A DNA stretch of 64,000 nucleotides, from the NCBI GenBank assembly GCA_938028745.1, contig CALIZL010000049.1, positions 37,874 through 101,873 on the forward strand, written 5' to 3'. Of the stretch, positions 56,817 to 64,000 are shown piece after piece. A program made the translations under genes and the position numbers. The notes beneath the pieces were generated by a model, which saw only the letters and a list, made by a program, of their open reading frames with translations, searched no databases and was not told the DNA's origin. The DNA is from an uncultured Prevotella sp. (GTDB taxonomy: Bacteria > Bacteroidota > Bacteroidia > Bacteroidales > Bacteroidaceae). Each line of letters begins with the position of its first letter. Position 1 is the first letter of the stretch.

Positions 56817-57247
56817 AATATTTTTAACTTTATGGGCGCATGTATTGTTAGATTGTTCAGTACAAGGGTACGTCAGCTTGTTAATTGTTGGGTTTCTATG
56901 TTCGTGGGTTATGGTTGTCCGTGCATGGGTAAATAACTTTCAGTTACAGCAACAACAAACAACTACCCAATAGCTCTTTCACCACAAAAATATGCCCATA
57001 GCCCTGCTGCTTAAATCCATTAGAGGGGCTTTTGCTGCTAAACAGCAGGCGAGAATGGGCTACTTGTTGTTGCGAAGTTATGCCATTCGCAGCATGATTG
57101 CAGCCTTTTCTCTGTTCCAAACAGGCAGTAAGCGTGTGGGCAGCGGGCACACTTAGATTGTCTTTGCCAGTAAGCGGCGTTGCGTTTCGCTTGAAAATTA
57201 AACATCATTTTTTACAATTTTCTACACCAACCTATCAATATTTTGTA

Positions 57248-57255
57248 TAACTTTG
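57248..57255 (+). promoter_or_regulatory. -7 promoter box of the DUF2339 gene
   Basis: TAACTTTG matches TAnnTTTG and lies 45 bases before the ATG at 57300. No clear -33 box. Confidence 0.55.
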
Positions 57256-57299
57256 CTACGTATTACACCTTATTAAATAACTAAACCCACTTTATATTT

Positions 57300-60158
57300 A
57301 TGTACGACGGAATAGAAATGTTCATTTTTTCGCTGGCATTATCCTTTGTTGCTATGATAATTGCCGTGCGGTTGAGTCTGGGTGGCAAATTCGGGGAGCT
57401 ATTCTTTCAGTTGAAGACGATGCAAAAGCGGCTTGAAAGCACAACCGAATCGTTGAACCAACTTAGGGAAGAGATTGCGAAACGATTGCAACAAGGTGTT
57501 GCAACCCGTGCAGCCGATGATGCCGAGGAACACAAGGACAGGATGGAAACGCCATCGCAAGCAGAAGGTAGCAGCCCTTTGACTACGCATACCCACCAAC
57601 CAACAGGCGAAGACACCCAGATGGAAGACGTGGAGGGTGCTGTCGCAGAGGTTACAATGGTGAGCGAACAGCAACGAGTGGCCACACCTGTTGCCACAAT
57701 AGAGGTGCCTATTGGGGGCAAAGATACGCCAACGAACACGCCAGAGGGCGAGCCACAACAGGCAGAAGACGAACTGCAAAGCACAGGCAACAGCCTGCAC
57801 CAGGCAGAAACCCCGGCTATTGGCCAAGTTGAGGCATCGAAAGCAGATGCCGTTGTGCAAGATAACGATGCCGAACAGCAAGACAACAACAACGAACAGC
57901 AAGACAACAACAACGAACAGCAAGACAACAACAACGAACCGCAAGCCAACGACACCGAAGAGGAGGTTGACAACCTGCCCCAAGAGCAGCCGCAGCTGCA
58001 TGTGCCAGTGGCCGCCTTTGCGCAAGACGAAACCGCGCAAGCGCAAAACGCGGTGGAACAAGTGCAAGAACAGCCCGTGCAAGAGCCTGTTTTGGCCGGT
58101 AACGCGTATTTGGAGTCTAAGCATACGCATGCTGCAACCAATGGAAACGGAACAAATGACCCCGCAAAGGGTACAGACGACGAAGAAGACGAAGGCTTTA
58201 ACTACGAGAAGTTTATCGGCGAAAACCTCTTCGGCAAGATAGGTATCTTGGTTTTTGTGCTGGGTATTGCTTTCTTCGTTAAGTATGCCATCGACCAGAA
58301 TTGGATAGGCCACACCATGCGCACAGCCCTTGGTTTTGGCGTTGGTACATTGCTTTTGGGCATTGCTTGGCGGTTGGGCGAGCGTTATCGTGCGTTCAGT
58401 TCGCTGTTGGCTGGTGGCGGATGCGCCGTTTATTACGTCACTACGGCCATCGCTTTCCACTATTATCAGCTCTTCTCGCAGTCGGTTGCCTTCGGCATCA
58501 TGGTGGTTGTAACGCTGTTTATGGCTTGGACGGCTCGGCATTATGAACGTCGCGAATTGGCCGTAACGGCCATAGTGGGCGGTTTTCTCGCACCATTCCT
58601 CACCGCAACGGGTACGCCCAACTTCCTTTTCTTATACGTATATATGGTTATTTTAGGTCTGGGCAGCCTCTACCTTTCGTGGGGAACGCGTTGGAACGAG
58701 TTGCCTTTGATAAGCGCTGCCGCCACATATTTGGCCTTATTCTTAATCGGTAAAGACCTTGTTGAGTTGCCTTATGGCGTTCATCTCTTGTTCTATGGCC
58801 TGTTCTGGCTTATCTCTACGGCAAGCTGCTTTACACTTTTGCGGCGCGGAATGGTACCAATATTTACGGGTTTCCACATTGCAACGATGGTTTTTAGCAG
58901 CATGTTCACCATCTTGTTGGTTGCCATGCTGGGCGACGACGAATATTATGAGAATGGTTTTACGGCCCTTACGATGGGTGCAACCTACGTGGGCTTGCAT
59001 CTATGGCTAAGATATAAGGAGCAGAGCAACGACTTAACACAGGCCATAATGCTGGGCTTGGGCTTGGCTTACCTCTCGGTTTCGCTGCCTTTGTTCTTCT
59101 CTGGCGCGGTGCTCACCGTCTGTCTGTCGGCCGAAATGGTGCTGTTGCTTTGGCTCTATTGCCGACTCGACATGGGTGTTTACGGCGTTGCGGCCATCGT
59201 TGTGTTGTTCGTCACCATACTAGGCGAAGGGCATGAATTGCTCTTTGCTGGTACGCCAAAGGTTTCCACACTCGTGTTCAACTCCCATTTCATGTCTACA
59301 ATCTTCCGTGGTCTTTGTTTCTTGGCCTTCGCGCGCATAATGGACCGCAACAAAGAGAAACTCTATGACCTTTACGTGCCTTGGAATCACATCGTGTATG
59401 GGGTAGGCATTATAACCATCTACGCCTGTCTCAGCACCGAAATGGATTTGTTTATCCCTTCGCCCACCTACAATGCCGCAGTTACTTGGTTGCGTATAGC
59501 CACGCTATTTGCCATTGCCGTGGGTTTCGGTCGCCGTTATCCGGCCAGCAAGTATGGTTGGTTGTACGCCATTTACATGTTCTTGGCAATGTTCCTTATT
59601 GCAGGCGACGTGTTCTACTACGGCGAATATACCAAGCCCATGCCCGCCATTGGCATGCAATGGTTGGGCATTGCTTGCGCCATAGGGCTTTATGTGCATT
59701 CGAGTAGAAGCTATTACAAGCATGCCGAACGCCCCCACACGCGCTTTACCGTGTTTCTTAACCTGTCGGCTACCTTGCTTTGGGTGAGCATGGTGCGCGC
59801 CTTGCTGATGCAGATGGGGGTAGAACAGTTCAGTGCAGCCTTCTCTTTGTCGCTGGCTGCTGTGGGAACGTTGCAAATGTCCTTAGGCATGCGCCTGCCA
59901 AACAAAACCATGCGCTGGTTAAGCATCTGCACTTTTGGCGTAATTATTGCCAAGTTGGCCCTCTACGATGTATGGCGCATGCCTGCCGTTGGCCGCATCG
60001 TGGTGTTCATTATCCTTGGCGTACTGCTGCTAACGCTATCGTTCATGTATCAGAAACTAAAAGATACGCTGAACCTTGGCGGTAAAGACGAGGATCCGAA
60101 TGCCCTTGAAACACGGCTGCATGAAGCATCCGACGATGCAGAAGACAGCAACGAATAG
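57300..60158 (+). CDS. DUF2339 multi-pass membrane protein
   Basis: 952 residues. One N-terminal membrane helix (MFIFSLALSFVAMIIAVRL) is followed by a coiled-coil-like segment (KTMQKRLESTTESLNQLREEI). Residues of about 75-300 form a long acidic, glutamine-rich, probably disordered linker, with a tandem EQQDNNN peptide (about 198-215, from a 21-base DNA repeat near 57895). From about residue 310 (ENLFGKIGILVFVLGIAFFVKYAIDQNWIG), more than 20 hydrophobic segments make a large polytopic domain ending LSFMYQKLKDTLNLGG. The linker sits between the single-helix N terminus and the polytopic part. DUF2339 proteins have no known function. No operon partner. Confidence 0.88.
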   Translation: MYDGIEMFIFSLALSFVAMIIAVRLSLGGKFGELFFQLKTMQKRLESTTESLNQLREEIAKRLQQGVATRAADDAEEHKDRMETPSQAEGSSPLTTHTHQPTGEDTQMEDVEGAVAEVTMVSEQQRVATPVATIEVPIGGKDTPTNTPEGEPQQAEDELQSTGNSLHQAETPAIGQVEASKADAVVQDNDAEQQDNNNEQQDNNNEQQDNNNEPQANDTEEEVDNLPQEQPQLHVPVAAFAQDETAQAQNAVEQVQEQPVQEPVLAGNAYLESKHTHAATNGNGTNDPAKGTDDEEDEGFNYEKFIGENLFGKIGILVFVLGIAFFVKYAIDQNWIGHTMRTALGFGVGTLLLGIAWRLGERYRAFSSLLAGGGCAVYYVTTAIAFHYYQLFSQSVAFGIMVVVTLFMAWTARHYERRELAVTAIVGGFLAPFLTATGTPNFLFLYVYMVILGLGSLYLSWGTRWNELPLISAAATYLALFLIGKDLVELPYGVHLLFYGLFWLISTASCFTLLRRGMVPIFTGFHIATMVFSSMFTILLVAMLGDDEYYENGFTALTMGATYVGLHLWLRYKEQSNDLTQAIMLGLGLAYLSVSLPLFFSGAVLTVCLSAEMVLLLWLYCRLDMGVYGVAAIVVLFVTILGEGHELLFAGTPKVSTLVFNSHFMSTIFRGLCFLAFARIMDRNKEKLYDLYVPWNHIVYGVGIITIYACLSTEMDLFIPSPTYNAAVTWLRIATLFAIAVGFGRRYPASKYGWLYAIYMFLAMFLIAGDVFYYGEYTKPMPAIGMQWLGIACAIGLYVHSSRSYYKHAERPHTRFTVFLNLSATLLWVSMVRALLMQMGVEQFSAAFSLSLAAVGTLQMSLGMRLPNKTMRWLSICTFGVIIAKLALYDVWRMPAVGRIVVFIILGVLLLTLSFMYQKLKDTLNLGGKDEDPNALETRLHEASDDAEDSNE

Positions 60159-60189
60159 AGTGAACCTATTGCACGATAGATATTATCTG

Positions 60190-60220
60190 TTTGTGACAGC
60201 CAATATTGTTAATAACTTTG
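60190..60220 (+). promoter_or_regulatory. Promoter of sodB (TTTG - 19 bp - TAACTTTG)
   Basis: TTTG at 60190-60193 and TAACTTTG at 60213-60220, 19 bases apart, match the Bacteroidetes consensus and lie just upstream of sodB. Confidence 0.75.
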
Positions 60221-60274
60221 CAGTCGTAATAAAATAACGAACAAATGTTTTTAACCAACTTATTTTTAGCAATT

Positions 60275-60859
60275 ATGAATATAACAATGCCAACTCTTCC
60301 ATACGCAGCCAATGCGTTGGAGCCTGTTATCAGCGAACAAACGATAAATTTCCATTACGGAAAGCACCTTCAGAACTACGTTAACACCCTGAATACGCTT
60401 ATCCAAGGCACTGAGTTCGAGGGCAAGAGCGTTGAAGAAATCGTGAAGACTGCTCCCGACGGGCCTATCTTCAACAATGCAGGACAGACGCTTAACCACA
60501 CCTATTACTTCTTGCAGTTTAAGTCGCCTGTTAAGGGTAACGAGCCTACTGGCAAGATTGCAGAGGCTTTGGTGCGCGACTTCGGTAGCGTTGAGAACTT
60601 TAAGAAGGAGTTCACGCAAGCAGCTGCAACGCTCTTCGGTTCGGGTTGGGCATGGCTATCGCAAGATAAAGACGGCAAATTGGTTATCACCAAGGAGGCT
60701 AACGCAGGCAATCCCCTACGCCAAGGCAACAACCCATTGTTGGGCATAGACGTTTGGGAGCACGCTTACTACTTGGATTACCAAAACCGCCGTGTGGACC
60801 ACTTGGCCGCTTTGTGGGACATCATCGACTGGAAAGTTGTTGAAGGTCTTTTGAAGTAA
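60275..60859 (+). CDS. sodB: Superoxide dismutase, Fe or cambialistic Fe/Mn type
   Basis: 194 residues from MNITMPTLPYAANALEPV, which matches the family N terminus. An ATG ten codons upstream (60245) is also downstream of the promoter and cannot be excluded. Metal ligands are the His in FHYGKHLQNY, the His in LNHTYYF, and the Asp and His in DVWEHAYYLDYQN. The Gln in NNAGQTLNH occupies the FeSOD position of the active-site glutamine, which suggests an iron or cambialistic enzyme, as in related Bacteroidales. It destroys superoxide in the cytoplasm, and ahpC follows after 151 bp. Confidence 0.95.
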   Translation: MNITMPTLPYAANALEPVISEQTINFHYGKHLQNYVNTLNTLIQGTEFEGKSVEEIVKTAPDGPIFNNAGQTLNHTYYFLQFKSPVKGNEPTGKIAEALVRDFGSVENFKKEFTQAAATLFGSGWAWLSQDKDGKLVITKEANAGNPLRQGNNPLLGIDVWEHAYYLDYQNRRVDHLAALWDIIDWKVVEGLLK

Positions 60860-60927
60860 GGCTTACATTCCACGCAATGATCGTGAAATAGATTTCCAAA
60901 ACAACAGTTAAAACAAAATCATAGAAC

Positions 60928-60995
60928 GCTTGTCGGACGTCGTTGGGGCGCGGCTTTTAACAAGAACGCGCCAACAACGGCACCGACGACAAAAA
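60928..60995 (+). other. Long imperfect hairpin between sodB and ahpC
   Basis: TTGTCGG...GTTGGGGCGCG on the left pairs with CGCGCCAAC...CCGACGACAA on the right around a 14-base loop. It ends just 15 bases before the ahpC ATG, without a U-tract, so a role in the ahpC leader is as likely as termination of sodB. Confidence 0.6.
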
Positions 60996-61010
60996 TAATT
61001 AAAACACATT

Positions 61011-61577
61011 ATGCAATCAATCATCAATTCATTGCTGCCCGAATTTAAGGTGCAAGCTTATCAAAATGGCGAGTTCAAAACCGTATCTAGCGAAGACGTA
61101 AAGGGCAAATGGGCCATTTTCTTCTTCTATCCAGCAGACTTTACCTTCGTTTGCCCCACCGAGTTGGTTGACTTGGCAGAGAAGTACGAAGAGCTGAAGA
61201 AGATGGGTGTTGAGGTTTACTCGGTTAGCTGCGACACGCACTTTGTTCACAAGGCTTGGCACGACGCTTCTGACAGCATCAAGAAGATTAACTACACGAT
61301 GTTGGCCGACCCACTCGGCGTGCTGGCTAAGGGCTTTGGCGTATTCATCGAAGAAGAGGGCATGGCTTATCGCGGCACGTTCGTTGTTGACCCCGAAGGC
61401 AAAATCAAGATTGCCGAAATTCAAGACAACAGCGTAGGTCGTAACGCCGAAGAGCTTGTTCGCAAGGTTGCTGCTGCTCAGTTCGTGGCATCTCACCCTG
61501 GCGAAGTTTGCCCCGCAAAGTGGAAACAAGGCGCAGAAACGCTGAAACCCAGCATCGACCTCGTTGGCAAAATCTAA
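61011..61577 (+). CDS. ahpC: Alkyl hydroperoxide reductase peroxiredoxin subunit
   Basis: 188 residues, typical length. The peroxidatic Cys is C48 in FTFVCPTELVDL, and the resolving Cys is C167 in GEVCPAKW, so it is a 2-Cys peroxiredoxin that reduces hydrogen peroxide and organic peroxides. Electrons come from AhpF, whose gene follows after 389 bp. In Bacteroidales this pair belongs to the OxyR response; no oxyR gene is in the window. Confidence 0.98.
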   Translation: MQSIINSLLPEFKVQAYQNGEFKTVSSEDVKGKWAIFFFYPADFTFVCPTELVDLAEKYEELKKMGVEVYSVSCDTHFVHKAWHDASDSIKKINYTMLADPLGVLAKGFGVFIEEEGMAYRGTFVVDPEGKIKIAEIQDNSVGRNAEELVRKVAAAQFVASHPGEVCPAKWKQGAETLKPSIDLVGKI

Positions 61578-61699
61578 TTTAGAGCCACGCATTTAGGCAT
61601 TTGGCGATTGCAGTCAAATCCTTACAGGCAGGTTATAAAAACAAGGAACAATGATTGAACCTTAGCGTGGAAGTTTTAGAACATGCCTATATATTTCCC

Positions 61700-61741
61700 A
61701 GTTGCCCCATCTCTCCCAGTTAGGTGGGGAATGGGGCAACT
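61700..61741 (+). terminator. Hairpin between ahpC and ahpF
   Basis: AGTTGCCCCAT pairs exactly with ATGGGGCAACT, and CTCCC can pair with GGGGA inside. A short T-rich stretch follows. It may terminate part of the ahpC transcript, giving more AhpC than AhpF. Confidence 0.7.
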
Positions 61742-61966
61742 TATTAGAATAACAGACCCAGCACAATTTATCATTTTAGTAGAGTTATAAAAAATATCAA
61801 CGCATTAGGAACGCCCTAGAAATTGCTAGAAATCGATTTGATATCTGGGATAACTAGAAGTCTAGATGATGGAAATAAGGGGATTAAAAGCACTTATTCC
61901 CCCTCTTCTAGTGCGCCTGTTCCAAGTGTTTTAAGCATATAAATACTCCTTAAAGAAACCAACACT

Positions 61967-63529
61967 ATGCTCGATACCTCGATACTCAAACAAGTTAGCG
62001 ACGTGTTCGCTGACTTAGAAAACGACTATGTTCTTGATGTTCGCACCGACGTTTCGCGCGCCGAATCGGCCGAACTGAAAGCATTCGTAAACGATTTTGT
62101 GTCTACTTCGGCACACTTGTCGGCCAATTTCACCGACACCAACGACGCCCAACTGTCGTTCTCGCTGCTTAAAGGCGGCCAACCAGTGGGCATAACCTTC
62201 CGCGGTATTCCCAACGGACACGAGTTTACATCGCTACTCTTGGCCGTTCTCAATGCCGATGGTAAAGGAAAAAACCTGCCCGACGAGGCTATCAGCAGAA
62301 GAATTGCAAACCTCAAAGGGGGAGAGATTAAGCTACAAACATACGTGTCGTTGACGTGTACAAACTGTCCCGACGTGGTGCAAGCACTCAACATCGTGGC
62401 ATTGGCCAACAGCAGGATAAGCAGCGAAATGATTGACGGAGCCCTCTTCCAAGATGAAGTTGCACGATTAAACATACAGGCTGTACCTGCTGTTTATGCC
62501 AATGGCGAGCTTTTGCACATCGGTCGCGGTGACCTAGGCGAACTTCTTGGCAAGCTTGAAGACATGTTTGGCAGCGAAGACGACAGCAATGCCGAACCCG
62601 TTGAACGCCAATTCGACCTCGTTGTTATAGGCGGAGGACCTGCTGGTTCCGCTGCCGCCATCTATTCGGCACGCAAAGGATTGAAGGTTGCCGTGGTAGC
62701 TGGTCGCATAGGTGGTCAGGTTAAAGACACTGTTGGCATCGAAAACTTGGTGTCGGTGCCCCAAACTACGGGTGCACAGCTTGCAGACGACTTGCGTTCG
62801 CACATCGGACACTACCCCATAGAGATATTCGAGAACCGCAAATTGGAACGTGTAGACTTCTCGCAATCGCCCAAACGCGTGTATGCTAAGGGTGGAGAAG
62901 TGTTTGTTGCACCTGCCGTTGTTGTTGCTACCGGCGCAAGCTGGCGACGTCTTAACGTAGACGATGAGGCTAAATACATGGGTAAGGGCGTCCACTTCTG
63001 CCCTCACTGCGATGGGCCTTTCTACAAAGGTAAGAACGTGGCCGTAGTTGGTGGTGGTAATTCGGGCATTGAAGCAGCTATCGACCTTGCAGGAATCTGT
63101 AACCACGTAACGGTACTTGAATTTGCCGATACCTTGCGCGCCGACACGGTTCTGCAAGACAAAGCGGCCTCTATGAGCAACATCGAGATATTCAAATCGT
63201 CGCAAACAACGCGCGTCATAGGCGATGGTAACCACGTTACTGCCATTCGTGTGAAGGACCGTACCAACGAAGAGGAACGCGAAATAGCCCTCGATGGGGT
63301 GTTTGTACAGATTGGTTTGGCTGCCAACACCGAGCATTTCCGCGATGCGCTGCCGCTAAACGAAAGGCGCGAGATTGTGGTTGATGCCACTTGCCGCACC
63401 AATATTCCTGGCGTTTACGCTGCTGGAGACTGCACCAACGTGCCTTATAAGCAGATTGTTATTGCTATGGGCGAAGGTGCAAAGGCCGCTCTTTCGGCGT
63501 TTGATGATAGGATTAGGGGCATTATCTAA
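61967..63529 (+). CDS. ahpF: Alkyl hydroperoxide reductase flavoprotein subunit
   Basis: 520 residues, full length. The N-terminal double thioredoxin-like domain has the redox pair VSLTCTNCPDVV (near residue 130). A FAD/NADH disulfide-reductase domain follows, with the dinucleotide motif LVVIGGGPAGSAAAIYSARKG (near 217), the active pair FCPHCDGPFYKG (near 346), a second Rossmann motif VAVVGGGNSGIEAAIDLA, and the C-terminal FAD motif VYAAGDCTNVPYKQIVIAMGEGAKAA. It passes electrons from NADH to AhpC. A strong terminator follows. Confidence 0.98.
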   Translation: MLDTSILKQVSDVFADLENDYVLDVRTDVSRAESAELKAFVNDFVSTSAHLSANFTDTNDAQLSFSLLKGGQPVGITFRGIPNGHEFTSLLLAVLNADGKGKNLPDEAISRRIANLKGGEIKLQTYVSLTCTNCPDVVQALNIVALANSRISSEMIDGALFQDEVARLNIQAVPAVYANGELLHIGRGDLGELLGKLEDMFGSEDDSNAEPVERQFDLVVIGGGPAGSAAAIYSARKGLKVAVVAGRIGGQVKDTVGIENLVSVPQTTGAQLADDLRSHIGHYPIEIFENRKLERVDFSQSPKRVYAKGGEVFVAPAVVVATGASWRRLNVDDEAKYMGKGVHFCPHCDGPFYKGKNVAVVGGGNSGIEAAIDLAGICNHVTVLEFADTLRADTVLQDKAASMSNIEIFKSSQTTRVIGDGNHVTAIRVKDRTNEEEREIALDGVFVQIGLAANTEHFRDALPLNERREIVVDATCRTNIPGVYAAGDCTNVPYKQIVIAMGEGAKAALSAFDDRIRGII

Positions 63530-63624
63530 GCTTGTTTCCCATGCACGAGCGTAGCTTGTTGCACTTATAAGACAAGGACTAAAACATCCCCACTCAAGAT
63601 TTTTTATCTATATTTTTGTGAATG

Positions 63625-63659
63625 GAGCGCTCTCGCCTTCGGGTGGGGGCGCTCTTTTT
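63625..63659 (+). terminator. Strong rho-independent terminator after ahpF
   Basis: A 13-bp stem (GAGCGCTCTCGCC with GGTGGGGGCGCTC, allowing G-U pairs) closed by a TTCG tetraloop is followed by TTTTTAT. Confidence 0.9.
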
Positions 63660-63661
63660 AT

Positions 63662-63835
63662 ATGCTGAAAAGACGTTTAAAGGTGAAAAGGTGAGAGGGT
63701 GAAAAGGTGAAAAATTGAAAGGGTGAAAGGGTGAAAAGATGGCTTACGCCCTTTAAAAGTGAAAGGGTGAAAAGGTGAAAAGATGGCTCGCGCCCTTTAA
63801 AGGTGAAAGGGTGAAAAAGTGAAAAATGGCTGCAC
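63662..63835. repeat. Simple-repeat tract (GTGAAAAG units)
   Basis: AAGGTGAAAAGGTGAGAGGGTG... runs separated by GATGGCTTACGCCC and GATGGCTCGCGCCC spacers, the same composite as at 54245-54660. Confidence 0.75.
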
Positions 63836-63861
63836 CTACTGATGAACAAGCAAGGCTAGTA

Positions 63862-63955
63862 GTGGCTAGGAGAACTAGATAACCTAGTACTTCTAGATAG
63901 GCTAGTACGGCAAGATAACCTAGTATTTCTAGATAACCTAGTACTGGCTCAGCGG
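63862..63955 (+). repeat. CTAG array with 9-bp period, copy 2
   Basis: Nine CTAG tetramers; intervals are 10, 9, 9, 9, 9, 18, 9 and 9 bases, where the 18 spans a CAAG that is one base from CTAG, so the register is unbroken. It is the inverse of the array at 54402-54488. Confidence 0.85.
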
Positions 63956-63983
63956 AAAATTAGTGGGGACAAATTATTTTTAT

Positions 63984-63991
63984 TACTTTTG
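63984..63991 (+). promoter_or_regulatory. -7 promoter box at the window edge
   Basis: TACTTTTG matches TAnnTTTG; the gene it would serve begins beyond the end of the window. Confidence 0.45.
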
Positions 63992-64000
63992 CATCATGGA

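Noticed and set aside
43541..61690. Shared AGCGTGGAA-n-TTTTAGAACATGC text at 43541 and 61664
   Set aside because: Only about 24 bases match clearly, too little to define a repeat family from two copies.
1..64000. tRNA, rRNA, phage or integrative-element genes
   Set aside because: None recognised on either strand by eye; a tRNA scan would be needed to exclude short RNA genes fully.

Overview
The window looks like chromosomal DNA of a Bacteroidales bacterium, most likely Prevotellaceae (Prevotella/Alloprevotella-like; genus uncertain). Evidence: a SusC/SusD pair; type IX secretion (T9SS) C-terminal sorting domains; lipoproteins with an acidic stretch after the lipidated Cys; 2-oxoglutarate:ferredoxin oxidoreductase; DUF6029/Omp28 proteins; and promoters with the Bacteroidetes -7 box TAnnTTTG, some with a TTTG or TTG box about 19-20 bases upstream. 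I see no phage, plasmid, CRISPR, rRNA or tRNA genes.

Layout. 0-1 kb: PfkB sugar kinase (-). 1.2-7.2 kb: a 22-bp-phased palindrome array, a cobalamin riboswitch, a 1404-residue T9SS surface protein and a DUF481-like barrel. 8.7-13.5 kb: orphan SusC/SusD. 14.2-17.3 kb: korA/korB. 18.8-24.6 kb: mutS, a DUF3108 protein and an Ig-like lipoprotein (all -). 25.5-29.5 kb: small membrane protein, GH3-type adenylase, Dps. 30-35.2 kb: surface lipoprotein, then an acyltransferase-MMPL exporter operon. 36.5-43.2 kb: SpoU methyltransferase (TTG start), lipoprotein, ychF, lgt, GH2 glycosidase. 43.6-46 kb: crcB, HIT protein, greA. 48.1-56 kb: a cluster of secreted thioredoxin-fold proteins (TlpA-like, Omp28 and two T9SS Omp28 paralogues) with a DUF6029 barrel. 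57.3-63.5 kb: DUF2339 membrane protein, then sodB, ahpC and ahpF.

The most unusual content is noncoding. The long intergenic spaces are full of repeats. Six copies of a ~648-bp element lie at 7.3, 18.0, 26.0, 35.2, 46.6 and 56.2 kb in both orientations. All have nearly the same length, and each contains exactly seven consecutive 22-bp units that are imperfect palindromes. The window also holds a ~160-bp MITE-like element (three copies), a ~118-bp hairpin repeat (two copies), CTAG arrays with a 9-bp period (two inverted copies), three unrelated tandem arrays of 65-67 bp period, at least eight copies of a C-rich hairpin repeat, and tracts of simple 7-8-bp repeats.

Functional themes are envelope biogenesis and nutrient capture (SusCD, T9SS cargo, Lgt, acyltransferase/MMPL, GH2), oxygen defence (Dps, SOD, AhpCF), anaerobic 2-oxoacid metabolism (KorAB) and housekeeping (MutS, GreA, YchF). 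The B12 riboswitch in front of a large secreted adhesin-like protein is the most unexpected regulatory link.
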